11,509 nt of DNA from Candidatus Giovannonibacteria bacterium RIFCSPHIGHO2_02_43_16 (GCA_001778545.1 MFHJ01000041.1:1-11509), one strand, 5' to 3'; positions 1 to 5,734 are shown, counted from the stretch's first letter. The notes: generated by a model not told the origin, from the sequence alone. Numbers and translations are program-made.

Positions 1-2
1 CG

Positions 3-1049
3 AAAGGGGAGACGAAAATTCTTGTGCGCCTGCGCTCCGGCATTGACGCGGATTTGCGAATTGTTCCCAAAGAATCTTTCGGCGCCGCGCTCCAATATTT
101 TACAGGGTCGAAAGACCATAATGTCGAAGTGCGGAAGATCGCGATTAAAAAAGGATATAAATTGAACGAGTACGGACTTTTCAAAGGCAAGAAAAATATC
201 GCGGCCGAATTCGAGGAAAAAATTTATAAAAAATTAGGAATGGATTTACCGCCTTCCGAAATCCGTTTGAATTTGGGCGAGATCGAAGCGGCTTTGCGCG
301 GCAAATTGCCGAGACTCATTGGATATGGAGACTTGAAAGGCGATTTACAATTACAAACGACCTGGACCGACGGCAAGCATACGATCGAGGAGATGGCGCG
401 TGAGGCGGAAAAAATCGGGCATGAATATATCGCGATTACAGACCATACGCGTTCGCTTGCCATGACAGGAGGCGCGGATGAGAAAAAATTAGAGCGGCAA
501 ATGGCGGAGATAGATAAAATCAATGCAAAATTAAAAAATCAAAAATCAAAATTAACGGTTTTAAAGGGAGCGGAAGTAAATATAATGAAGGACGGGTCTC
601 TGGATATTGATAATAAAACTTTAGAAAAACTCGACGTGGTCGGGGCGGCAGTGCATTCGCTTTTTAATCTTTCGCGAGAAGAACAAACCGCACGTATTGT
701 TAAAACGATGGAAAATCCGAATGTGGATATTTTGTTTCATCCGACTGGCCGCGTGATCAATAAAAGAAAACCTTATGACATTGATATGGAAAAACTTATT
801 AAAACCGCGAAGCGCACCGGGACGATTTTGGAAATTGACGGGCATCCTTGGCGTTTGGATTTAAAAGATGAACACATTAGAATGGCGCGAGAGGCGGGAG
901 TGAAAATGGTTATCGACACCGACGCGCATTCTATTTACGAGATGAGTTATCTTGAGTATGGCGTTGCGCAGGCTAGGCGCGGCTGGTGCGAGAAGAAGGA
1001 TATAATTAACACTTTGCCGCTTAAAGAATTTTTGAAAGCGTTAAAATAA
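3..1049 (+). CDS. polX: DNA polymerase X family protein, C-terminal part with PHP domain (5' end outside window)
   Basis: Bacterial PolX is a repair DNA polymerase with a C-terminal PHP 3'-5' exonuclease domain. The frame is open from base 3, and the first visible residues (KGETKILVRLRSGIDADLR) match the end of the polymerase core, so the gene starts outside the window; GTG at 24 is internal. The PHP domain occupies about bases 310-1000. Recognisable motifs are GDLQLQTTWTDG, AITDHT, KGAEVNI, AAVHSLFN, LFHPTGR and DTDAHS. Most metal-ligand motifs are present, but the first motif, usually DLHxH (or DLQxH in some PolX), reads DLQLQ at 342-356, so both histidines are glutamine. That may weaken or abolish the exonuclease, or be a lineage trait. 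The polymerase catalytic residues are outside the window. The stop is followed by the DGR target promoter about 26 bp later, with no clear terminator between. Confidence 0.9.
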   Translation, partial: KGETKILVRLRSGIDADLRIVPKESFGAALQYFTGSKDHNVEVRKIAIKKGYKLNEYGLFKGKKNIAAEFEEKIYKKLGMDLPPSEIRLNLGEIEAALRGKLPRLIGYGDLKGDLQLQTTWTDGKHTIEEMAREAEKIGHEYIAITDHTRSLAMTGGADEKKLERQMAEIDKINAKLKNQKSKLTVLKGAEVNIMKDGSLDIDNKTLEKLDVVGAAVHSLFNLSREEQTARIVKTMENPNVDILFHPTGRVINKRKPYDIDMEKLIKTAKRTGTILEIDGHPWRLDLKDEHIRMAREAGVKMVIDTDAHSIYEMSYLEYGVAQARRGWCEKKDIINTLPLKEFLKALK

Positions 1050-1075
1050 GCCTGAAAATAAGGTGATTTTAGACC

Positions 1076-1105
1076 TTGACAGCAAGGCTCTTTTGGATGT
1101 ATAAT
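1076..1105 (+). promoter_or_regulatory. Consensus sigma-70-type promoter of the DGR target gene
   Basis: A perfect -35 (TTGACA, 1076-1081) and a perfect -10 (TATAAT, 1100-1105) are separated by 18 nt. Transcription should start near 1112, giving an 85-nt leader before ATG 1198. This is the clearest promoter in the window and suggests strong expression of the target. Confidence 0.85.
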
Positions 1106-1117
1106 TGAACTTAAGCT

Positions 1118-1144
1118 AAGGAAATGGAATTGGCTCATTTCCTT
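1118..1144 (+). promoter_or_regulatory. Leader hairpin in the 5' UTR of the DGR target gene
   Basis: AAGGAAATG (1118-1126) pairs perfectly with CATTTCCTT (1136-1144) around a 9-nt loop. It sits a few bases after the predicted transcription start, so it would be the 5'-terminal structure of the mRNA. It may stabilise the message; no U tract follows, so it is not a terminator. Confidence 0.5.
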
Positions 1145-1197
1145 GAAAGCGATGGCTCTTTAACGTTTTAGAAAAACAAAGAAAGGGGAAAATCGTC

Positions 1198-1722
1198 ATG
1201 ACAACACAAATTGTCGCAGACGATGTTTTAGGAAAATTTGCAAGGCAACAACGCGACTGGTTTACGCGCGTCGAGAAAGGATCTTTAGATCCCGATGCTG
1301 TGATGCGAGTGGTACAGGAGATTATCGACAAAGCTTTTGCCCGCGATATGCGTAAAGAAGGTTGGAAGCTCCTCGAAGACGTGCCGCGTAGCATTACCTC
1401 AATCAAAGATCTCGAGCTGGTACCGTTTCTCAAAGACGGCGAAAGCTCGATCCTTGGCGAAGAATTAGTCGTTCGAGCCCGTGAGGAGTTTAAGATAAAT
1501 TACGGCCAACACGACGCCGAGTGGCTCCTCGAGCACCAGGACGAAATTCCCGAGGAGTTTCGCAAGTACTATCTGGTCTTCACCGGAACTGTCTGGGAGG
1601 ACTCGGGTGGCGACCGCTACGTCGCGTGTCTCACTTTCTATGGCAAGCGTTGGTACCTGTGCTTCTATGGGCTCGCGTACGACTTCCTCTCCTCTGATCG
1701 TCTCCCGCGTCCGCGCAAGTAG
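1198..1722 (+). CDS. DGR target (variable) protein with C-terminal variable region
   Basis: This is a 174-residue protein of unknown biological role that is the diversified target of the adjacent retroelement. ATG 1198 is preceded by an AAAGGGG ribosome-binding site (1182-1188). Residues 1-130 are charged and largely helical by eye, with no signal peptide or membrane segment, so a cytoplasmic location is likely unless a non-classical route exists. The C-terminus, from VWEDSGGDRY to the stop, is the VR product. It has a conserved framework (W, GKRW, DRLPRPR) interspersed with variable positions, which fits a C-type-lectin-like display fold as known for other DGR targets; that fold is inferred. 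Compared with the template, all 11 Asn codons plus one Tyr and one Arg codon give a different residue here (G, D, Y, C, T, Y, Y, C, Y, G, Y, L, S), so this copy has already been diversified. A terminator follows at 1779. The ligand is unknown. Confidence 0.9.
   Translation: MTTQIVADDVLGKFARQQRDWFTRVEKGSLDPDAVMRVVQEIIDKAFARDMRKEGWKLLEDVPRSITSIKDLELVPFLKDGESSILGEELVVRAREEFKINYGQHDAEWLLEHQDEIPEEFRKYYLVFTGTVWEDSGGDRYVACLTFYGKRWYLCFYGLAYDFLSSDRLPRPRK
1591..1718 (+). repeat. DGR variable repeat (VR)
   Basis: This 128-bp segment aligns without gaps to the TR at 2055-2182 (offset 464). There are 18 mismatches, at 1606, 1607, 1612, 1618, 1628, 1634, 1639, 1654, 1660, 1661, 1666, 1669, 1678, 1687, 1688, 1693, 1694 and 1716. 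In every case the template base is A: 8 changed to T, 6 to G and 4 to C. No C, G or T of the template differs. The last 21 bases before 1716 (1695-1715) are identical and GC-rich, as expected for the IMH element that sets where homing starts. The repeat ends four bases before the target gene's last base. Confidence 0.97.
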
Positions 1723-1728
1723 CTCTTT

Positions 1729-1770
1729 GGATCTTGTTTCCTCGGAAATTTAATCTTGGAAACTTGATCC
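1729..1770. repeat. Inverted repeat just downstream of the VR (candidate homing hairpin/cruciform)
   Basis: GGATC-tt-GTTTCC (1729-1741) and GGAAAC-tt-GATCC (1758-1770) form a 5+6 bp stem with a 2x2 internal mismatch and a 16-nt loop. It starts 10 bp after the VR end. In the Bordetella phage DGR a hairpin just after the VR helps target homing; equivalence here is an inference from position only. Confidence 0.4.
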
Positions 1771-1778
1771 CTTAACCC

Positions 1779-1816
1779 CAGCCCCGCGCAGAAATGCCGG
1801 GGCTGATTCTTTTTAT
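1779..1816 (+). terminator. Rho-independent terminator after the DGR target gene
   Basis: CAGCCCCG (1779-1786) pairs perfectly with CGGGGCTG (1798-1805) around an 11-nt loop and is followed by the T-rich run ATTCTTTTTA. It would end the target mRNA before the template region. Confidence 0.8.
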
Positions 1817-2054
1817 GCTAAACTTGTAAATGGTAGTAGGCGAATCTGCGGGCGGTCAAGGCTTCCCGTGGCCGAATCCAGTATCCATATATCCAGAATA
1901 TCCTCGGGTATGCCTTAGGGTAGCGTGGTATATGAAGACACTTCAAAAAATGAAGCTACTTGGTGCGAAATGTTAGAGGGCTTACAGGCCCCAAATAAAA
2001 TACAGCTCTAAGAGTATTCAAAGAGCAGTGGAATTGACAGCATTTCGTACGATG
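1817..2054 (+). other. Non-coding stretch upstream of the TR (probable 5' part of TR RNA)
   Basis: No convincing ORF or tRNA is visible. Small inverted repeats occur at 1941-1955 (CTTCA/TGAAG), 1978-1991 (GGGC/GCCC) and 2005-2026 (GCTCT/AGAGC). A TTGACA at 2034-2039 has no matching -10. Since the TR must be transcribed, its promoter should lie here or upstream, but I cannot identify it. The segment probably holds the TR RNA leader. Confidence 0.4.
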
Positions 2055-2182
2055 GTCTGGGAGGACTCGAATGGCAACCGCAACGTCGCGTATCTCAATT
2101 TCAATGGCAAGCGTTGGAACCTGAACTTCAATAGGCTCGCGAACGACTTCAACTCCAATGATCGTCTCCCGCGTCCGCGAAA
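2055..2182 (+). repeat. DGR template repeat (TR)
   Basis: This is the non-coding donor of the VR: 128 bp containing 33 adenines, 18 of which differ in the VR. It is rich in AAC/AAT codons when read in the target's frame (VWEDSNGNRNVAYLNFN...), giving 11 Asn codons. AAY codons are typical of DGR templates because mutating either A gives many residues but no stop codon. Adenines in the WED, K (AAG) and GAT framework codons are unchanged in the VR. A terminator begins 11 bp after the repeat ends, so TR RNA should be a discrete short transcript. Confidence 0.97.
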
Positions 2183-2188
2183 CTCGCT

Positions 2189-2551
2189 TCATTCTCCGCC
2201 TTTACCGGCGGAGTTTTCTTTTATAGAAATTCCTCGTATCCACCCACCAAGCATTTTCCCAATTTCATCCAATTTTTCAGAAAGTGAGATATACTTTTTA
2301 GTATCCATGGCCTTGATTTCCCAACTTATCTGCAGAAAGAATTTCAGGAGATCAAGTTTTGCCACTGCCTTCTGCAAATACGGCAATTTTGCTTGCTTTG
2401 ATAAATAACTGGCGATAAACAGTAATTCTAATGTTTCAATGAAAAGTAAATCTATCTTTGTGCCAAGAGTATACCTCGATTTTTTTGAGATATGATCTAG
2501 GATTTCATGCCAGAGTTTGTAAATCAGAACAGATCGCCCGATAATCGGCAA
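2189..2551 (-). CDS. avd: DGR accessory variability determinant (Avd), four-helix bundle protein, antisense to TR/RT
   Basis: Avd is a small helical protein that binds the DGR reverse transcriptase and TR RNA and is needed for mutagenic cDNA synthesis. The product shows the family hallmarks: an LPII start, a first helix ending in IYKLWHEIL, the KSRYTLGTKI segment, a long helix with ETLELLFIASYLSK, then LDLLKFFLQISWEIKAM and the C-terminal KLDEIGKMLGGWIRG. In the given sequence only TTG 2551 is available as a start. If the G10 tract at 2561-2570 had nine bases, the frame would run back to ATG 2597 and begin MAELNSSFKPPPYRVLPII, about 12-13 residues longer. The strand is opposite to the target, TR and RT, whereas most known avd genes are co-oriented with RT. 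The stop lies 6 bp from the TR end, and the last codons overlap the TR terminator hairpin. No terminator is seen on this strand, so readthrough antisense to the TR is possible. Confidence 0.85.
   Translation of the reverse strand: MPIIGRSVLIYKLWHEILDHISKKSRYTLGTKIDLLFIETLELLFIASYLSKQAKLPYLQKAVAKLDLLKFFLQISWEIKAMDTKKYISLSEKLDEIGKMLGGWIRGISIKENSAGKGGE
2194..2222 (+). terminator. Rho-independent terminator of TR RNA
   Basis: CTCCGCC (2194-2200) pairs with GGCGGAG (2207-2213) around a 6-nt loop, followed by TTTTCTTTT. It lies 11 bp after the TR. On the minus strand the same bases encode the C-terminal residues of Avd, and no T tract follows on that side, so it acts in one direction only. Confidence 0.8.
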
Positions 2552-2560
2552 AACTCGGTA

Positions 2561-2570
2561 GGGGGGGGGG
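2561..2570 (+). repeat. G10 homopolymer at the avd/RT head-to-head junction
   Basis: Ten consecutive G lie where both avd (minus) and RT (plus) should start. With ten, the RT frame meets TAG at 2559-2561 and has no ATG, GTG or TTG before 2652. The ATG 2597 frame of avd does not join the Avd body. With nine (or 9+3n), RT joins ATG 2507 (AGGA at 2499-2502 as a possible ribosome site) and avd joins ATG 2597. It is either an assembly/sequencing indel or a slippage switch. Confidence 0.7.
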
Positions 2571-3542
2571 CTTAAAAGAAGAATTCAATTCAGCCATAGT
2601 TTTGAGGAGATTATTTCCGTTGAAAATCTGGTTGCCGCCTGGCGCGAGTTTTTGAGAGGAAAACGCGATAAACCTGATGTACAGGAATTTTCTTTGCATC
2701 TCATGGATAATATTCTAGCACTTCATCATGACTTAGCCAGACGAACATATAGACATGGAGGATATAAAGCATTTAATATCTCCGATCCCAAGCCCAGAAA
2801 GATTCATAAAGCAAGCGTGCTCGATCGCTTATTGCATCACGCGATTTATCGAAAACTATATCCGTTTTTCGATAGAACTTTTATCTCCGATTCGTATTCG
2901 TGCCGGATTGACAAAGGAACGCACAGAGCCTTAAACCGATTTCGAGAATTCGGCAGAAAAGTTAGCAGGAATGGCACTAAAACCTGCTGGGTTTTGAAAT
3001 GCGATATTAGAAAGTTTTTCGCGAATATTAATCACAGCATCTTGATGAGAATTCTGAAATTATATATTCTAGATGATAATATCCTTTGGCTACTTGAAGA
3101 AATTATTGAAAGTTTCTCTCCAGGACTGCCGCTCGGCAATCTAACCTCGCAACTTTTTGTGAATATCTATATGAATGAGTTTGATCAATTTATGAAGCAC
3201 AAACTTAAAATAAAATACTATATTCGCTATGCGGATGATTTCGTGATTTTTTCTAGGGATAAAGTAGGGCTTGAAAACTCAATCCCTCAAATCAGAGATT
3301 TCCTCAAAGAAAAACTTAAGCTGGAATTGCACCCCGATAAAGTTTTTATCAAAACTCTTGCCTCTGGAGTTGATTTTCTGGGTTGGATAAATTTTATAGA
3401 CCATCGGGTTTTGAGGACAGCTACCAAAAGACGTATGATGAAAAGAATGAAGGGGACACAAAAATCCGGAACTACACAATCATATTTAGGGCTTTTAAAG
3501 CATGGAAATACTTTTAAAATTAGAAAAAGAATTTTACGATAA
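2562..3542 (+). CDS. DGR reverse transcriptase (start unresolved, N-terminal frame interrupted at the G10 tract)
   Basis: This enzyme would copy TR RNA into adenine-mutated cDNA. Numbering from TTG 2652: the RT2 region is about residues 50-100, the catalytic Asp of KCDIRKFF is D118, motif 4 is LPLGNLTSQLFVNIY (159-173) with the NLTSQ signature typical of DGR RTs, YADD is 193-196, GVDFLGW is 239-245, and the C-terminus has QSYLGLLKHGNTFKI. All catalytic motifs are intact, and there is no X/thumb-endonuclease region as in group II introns. TTG 2652 is too late a start: the same frame upstream reads SFEEIISVENLVAAWREF, which belongs to the conserved N-terminus of this family. That frame is open from 2562 but stops at TAG 2559 just before the G tract. 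One fewer G would give a start at ATG 2507 (MPEFVNQNRSPDNRQNSV...). The 3' end abuts the Nudix gene. Confidence 0.92.
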   Translation, partial: GGGLKRRIQFSHSFEEIISVENLVAAWREFLRGKRDKPDVQEFSLHLMDNILALHHDLARRTYRHGGYKAFNISDPKPRKIHKASVLDRLLHHAIYRKLYPFFDRTFISDSYSCRIDKGTHRALNRFREFGRKVSRNGTKTCWVLKCDIRKFFANINHSILMRILKLYILDDNILWLLEEIIESFSPGLPLGNLTSQLFVNIYMNEFDQFMKHKLKIKYYIRYADDFVIFSRDKVGLENSIPQIRDFLKEKLKLELHPDKVFIKTLASGVDFLGWINFIDHRVLRTATKRRMMKRMKGTQKSGTTQSYLGLLKHGNTFKIRKRILR

Positions 3543-3543
3543 T

Positions 3544-3984
3544 ATGCCGGTTTTACGCTCTGCTGGAATTATTTTTTTTCGCAACACGCCTGAGGGGCGA
3601 AAGTATTTGATTTTGCGCGCATCAAGAAAAGATAATAGGCCGGAGTTTTGGGATATCCCAAAAGGCGAGCTTGATAAAGGGGAATCGGGGATCGGCGCGG
3701 CGAAGCGCGAAGCGCGGGAAGAAGCGGGGATCGAAAATTTTGAATTGATTCCGAAATTTAAAGAAACGGTGCAGTATTTTACGCGCCACGACAGAAAGTC
3801 TATAATGAAGTTTGTCGCAATCTTTTTGGCTAAAGCCTCGAAAGATAAAGTTACGCTATCTCAGGAACATGATGCCTTTGAATGGGCGACATTTAAAGAA
3901 GCCATGAAGAAATTGACCACTATGAAGGAAGCATTGAAAAAAGCCGATGAATTTCTTTCACGGCTCAAAGAAAAAGCTATTTAA
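3544..3984 (+). CDS. Nudix hydrolase (Ap4A/diadenosine polyphosphate hydrolase-like)
   Basis: Nudix enzymes hydrolyse nucleoside diphosphates linked to another moiety. The 146-residue product carries a complete Nudix box at residues 41-63 (G-x5-E-x7-REAREEAGI), including the metal-binding REXXEE. The preceding FWDIPKGELDKGE and the YFTRHD segment resemble the bis(5'-nucleosyl)-tetraphosphatase branch, but substrate cannot be fixed from sequence. ATG 3544 is preferred: it starts one base after the RT stop and the fold begins at MPVLRSAGIIFF. The alternative ATG 3502 would add 14 residues overlapping RT. Its stop overlaps the convergent rplT stop by 8 bp. It is probably a chromosomal gene flanking the DGR rather than part of it. 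Confidence 0.85.
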   Translation: MPVLRSAGIIFFRNTPEGRKYLILRASRKDNRPEFWDIPKGELDKGESGIGAAKREAREEAGIENFELIPKFKETVQYFTRHDRKSIMKFVAIFLAKASKDKVTLSQEHDAFEWATFKEAMKKLTTMKEALKKADEFLSRLKEKAI

Positions 3985-4321
3985 CTTTCTCGATAAGCGC
4001 GGAAAACGCCTTCGGGTATTCCTGCGCCAATTGGGCGAGGACTTTTCTGTCCAATTCTATGTTCGCGCGTTTTAGCTTATTTATTAAAACGCTGTAAGAT
4101 ATTCCGCGCTCTCTAGAAGCCGCGTTTATCTGAATCTGCCAGAGCTTGCGGAAATTTCTTTTCTTTTTTCGGCGGTCCTGGAAAGAATGTTTTGCGGCGT
4201 GCAAAAGCCGCTCTCTAGCAGTCCGCTCTTTCGATTTCGCGCCCCACCGGAAACCCTTCGCGCGCTTTAAAATTTTTCTCCGCTTCTTTAACGCAATTGT
4301 CGCTTTTTTGACCCTTGGCAT
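3977..4321 (-). CDS. rplT: 50S ribosomal protein L20
   Basis: L20 binds 23S rRNA early in large-subunit assembly. The 114-residue, strongly basic product has the family's N-terminal half (AKGFRWGAKSKERTARERLLHAAKHSFQDRRKKKR) and the C-terminal globular part (NFRKLWQIQINAASRERGISYSVLINKL). Length is close to the usual 115-120. It starts at ATG 4321, 3 bp after the rpmI stop, as last gene of infC-rpmI-rplT. In other bacteria L20 represses this operon by binding its mRNA; no such site can be proven here. Confidence 0.97.
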   Translation of the reverse strand: MPRVKKATIALKKRRKILKRAKGFRWGAKSKERTARERLLHAAKHSFQDRRKKKRNFRKLWQIQINAASRERGISYSVLINKLKRANIELDRKVLAQLAQEYPKAFSALIEKVK

Positions 4322-4324
4322 AGC

Positions 4325-4516
4325 TTATTTTGTCGGGAGATAATGATTAAGCTCGTTTTTGGGAATGCGAAAATTAACAAGGCCTTTTTGGCGAAGCTGT
4401 TTTGCTCTGCGCACTTTCGCGTTGAAATGATTTTGCCCCGGAATTCGCGCAAGGACTTTCCCGGTGCGCGTCAATTTAAGGCGCTTTCTAAATGATTTAT
4501 TGGTTTTATTTGCCAA
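4325..4516 (-). CDS. rpmI: 50S ribosomal protein L35
   Basis: This is a small (63-residue) basic large-subunit protein with the L35 pattern KTNKSFRKRLKLTRTGKVL and a basic middle (NAKVRRAKQLRQ). Family length is about 64-66. The start codon is TTG (4516-4514), with no obvious Shine-Dalgarno sequence upstream. It lies between infC and rplT, as in most bacteria. Confidence 0.93.
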   Translation of the reverse strand: MANKTNKSFRKRLKLTRTGKVLARIPGQNHFNAKVRRAKQLRQKGLVNFRIPKNELNHYLPTK

Positions 4517-4554
4517 TTTATTATGAACGACAGTGAATTAATAAATTGAGCATC

Positions 4555-4578
4555 CGGCGAAGCTTCAGCGAAGCCGGA
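4555..4578 (-). promoter_or_regulatory. Intergenic hairpin between infC and rpmI
   Basis: The 67-bp infC-rpmI gap contains GCTTC-agc-GAAGC within flanking CCGG...CCGG bases, giving a short GC-rich stem-loop. No T tract follows on the minus strand, so it is not a standard terminator. It could be a processing site or part of L20 autoregulation; that role is speculative. Confidence 0.35.
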
Positions 4579-4583
4579 AACTC

Positions 4584-5075
4584 CTACTTTTTCTCTACAA
4601 GTACGTATATGCCCCGGGGGCCTTGTTTGGGCCCATCGCTTACTTTATAGTCCCTAGGGATAAAATGCAGTATCCGCTCTATTCTCTCGTTTTTAAAGTT
4701 TTTGTCAAGATATTTAGCCCGTCCGCGGAGCACGAGGTCAATTTTTACTTTATCCCCGCTATCCAGAAATTCTCCCACTTTTTTGGCTTTCATCTCCAAA
4801 TCATGTTCCGACGTATTTAGGCCTATCCGCACCTCGCGCACCTCCGACGTGCGCGCCTTTTTATTCGCCTCCCTGCGCTTTTTTTCCTCTTGGTAGGACC
4901 ACTTGCCGTAGTCCATTATCTTGACAACTGGCGGACGCGCGGTTGGTGAAATTTCAATGACGTCGAGTCCCGCCTCTTTCGCGATGTCGATTGCCTTCGC
5001 GATCTCGATTATGCCGTAGTTCGTCCCGTCATCGCCAATTGCCCGCACCGGAGTAGCGGTGATTTGGTTATTTAT
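4584..5075 (-). CDS. infC: Translation initiation factor IF-3 (non-AUG start)
   Basis: IF-3 binds the 30S subunit and checks start-codon selection. The C-terminal domain (SEVREVRIGLNTSEHDLEMKAKKVGEFL...GRAKYL) and the N-terminal domain with the GLDVIEISPTARPPVVKIMDYGKW segment are both present. GTG 5048 is the first ordinary start codon, but the conserved N-terminus RINNQITATPVRAIGDDG extends upstream of it in the same frame. No ATG, GTG or TTG occurs in that extension. I place the start at the ATA codon 5075-5073, immediately before NNQ; ATA 5108 and CTG 5096 are alternatives. E. coli infC starts with AUU, which IF-3 itself discriminates against, giving autoregulation, so a rare start here is plausible. 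An extended -10 element lies just upstream. Confidence 0.9.
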   Translation of the reverse strand: MNNQITATPVRAIGDDGTNYGIIEIAKAIDIAKEAGLDVIEISPTARPPVVKIMDYGKWSYQEEKKRREANKKARTSEVREVRIGLNTSEHDLEMKAKKVGEFLDSGDKVKIDLVLRGRAKYLDKNFKNERIERILHFIPRDYKVSDGPKQGPRGIYVLVEKK

Positions 5076-5102
5076 TCTTGTGCGCTTTGTAGCCAGAGAT
5101 TT

Positions 5103-5111
5103 AAATATAGC
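5103..5111 (-). promoter_or_regulatory. Extended -10 promoter candidate for infC-rpmI-rplT
   Basis: Minus strand: TGC-TATATT, with the -10 hexamer at 5108-5103, preceded by AACTCAAAAAAA. A close match (AACTCAAAAAATGC-TAAAAT) sits upstream of smpB at 9868-9876. Neither has a good -35, fitting extended -10 promoters. Confidence 0.45.
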
Positions 5112-5153
5112 ATTTTTTTGAGTTATCCACTAATCTTAATTTTGCGGCGAGCA

Positions 5154-5159
5154 TATAAT
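5154..5159 (+). promoter_or_regulatory. Candidate -10 box for the B12 gene cluster
   Basis: A perfect TATAAT lies 30 bp before ATG 5190. The -35 position (about 5131) holds only a weak match, so this is tentative. No cobalamin riboswitch-like structure is evident between it and the ATG, since the leader would be only about 25 nt. Confidence 0.35.
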
Positions 5160-5189
5160 GAATTTAAGATTCCAAGGTTAAATTTATCT

Positions 5190-5723
5190 ATGACAAAAAG
5201 CTGGCCAAAATTTATAGCGGGCTGGGTTATTTCCTTCCTCATCCGCCTGGTCCCGTTTCGTCCGCCAAACATCGAACCGATTTTAGGAATTCAGATGCCG
5301 TTTAGCAAAGCTTACGGGCACGCTCCTGCTTTTCTTTTCGCGTTTTCAAACATAGTTTTATTCGACCTCTTGGTTAATAAATTTGGAGTCTGGACTTGGA
5401 TAACGGCGCTCGCTTACGGATTTTTAGGAATCTGGAGCGCTCAATATTTTAAAACACGTAAAAATTCGCCATCGAACTATCTTAAATTTTCCATAATGGC
5501 GACTATAGCTTACGATGCCGTAACTGGCCTTTCCATTGGCCCTATGCTCTTCAATCAGCCGTTTATGGCGGCTGTAATCGGCCAAATTCCCTTTACTTTA
5601 CTGCATCTTTTGGGCAATTGCTCATTTGCTGTATTGGCAAGCCCTCTTATTTACCGCTTCGCTGTCTCGAAGCGCAGCTTTGCGGGGGCGTATTTATTAA
5701 ACCTAAAGCCGCTGGCTAATTAA
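5190..5723 (+). CDS. ECF transporter S-component-like membrane protein (possibly for cobalamin)
   Basis: This is a 177-residue very hydrophobic protein with about five to six membrane segments by eye (FIAGWVISFLIRLV; APAFLFAFSNIVLFDLLV; WTWITALAYGFLGIWSA; FSIMATIAYDAVTGL; FMAAVIGQIPFTLLHLLG; FAVLASPLIYRF). Length and the short loops match S components of energy-coupling-factor vitamin transporters, which bind the vitamin and share separate A/T subunits encoded elsewhere. I choose ATG 5190 because the upstream alternative at 5064 would overlap infC and adds an uncharacteristic tail. The gene ends 11 bp before a B12-dependent ribonucleotide reductase, which is followed by a cobalamin adenosyltransferase. 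Cobalamin as substrate is therefore inferred from context, not from specific residues. Confidence 0.65.
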   Translation: MTKSWPKFIAGWVISFLIRLVPFRPPNIEPILGIQMPFSKAYGHAPAFLFAFSNIVLFDLLVNKFGVWTWITALAYGFLGIWSAQYFKTRKNSPSNYLKFSIMATIAYDAVTGLSIGPMLFNQPFMAAVIGQIPFTLLHLLGNCSFAVLASPLIYRFAVSKRSFAGAYLLNLKPLAN

Positions 5724-5734
5724 ACTCGATAATC

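Noticed and set aside
1116..1433. 105-codon minus-strand ORF opposite the DGR target
   Set aside because: Antisense to a well-supported gene and its promoter leader; serine-rich product typical of shadow frames.
2034..2062. TTGACA at 2034 as the TR promoter
   Set aside because: No -10-like hexamer at 16-18 nt spacing, and the start would fall inside the TR.
2028..2408. 126-codon + strand ORF covering the TR
   Set aside because: It is the TR read in the target's frame running on through the terminator and antisense of avd; no start signal, and the template is non-coding in DGRs.
2505..2699. 64-codon minus-strand ORF at the avd/RT junction
   Set aside because: Only its ATG 2597 start is meaningful, as the likely true start of avd after a one-base correction of the G tract; the rest is out-of-frame.
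2562..3542. Group II intron or retron reverse transcriptase
   Set aside because: No maturase/endonuclease domain or retron msr-msd; motif 4 NLTSQ together with the TR/VR pair and Avd identifies a DGR.
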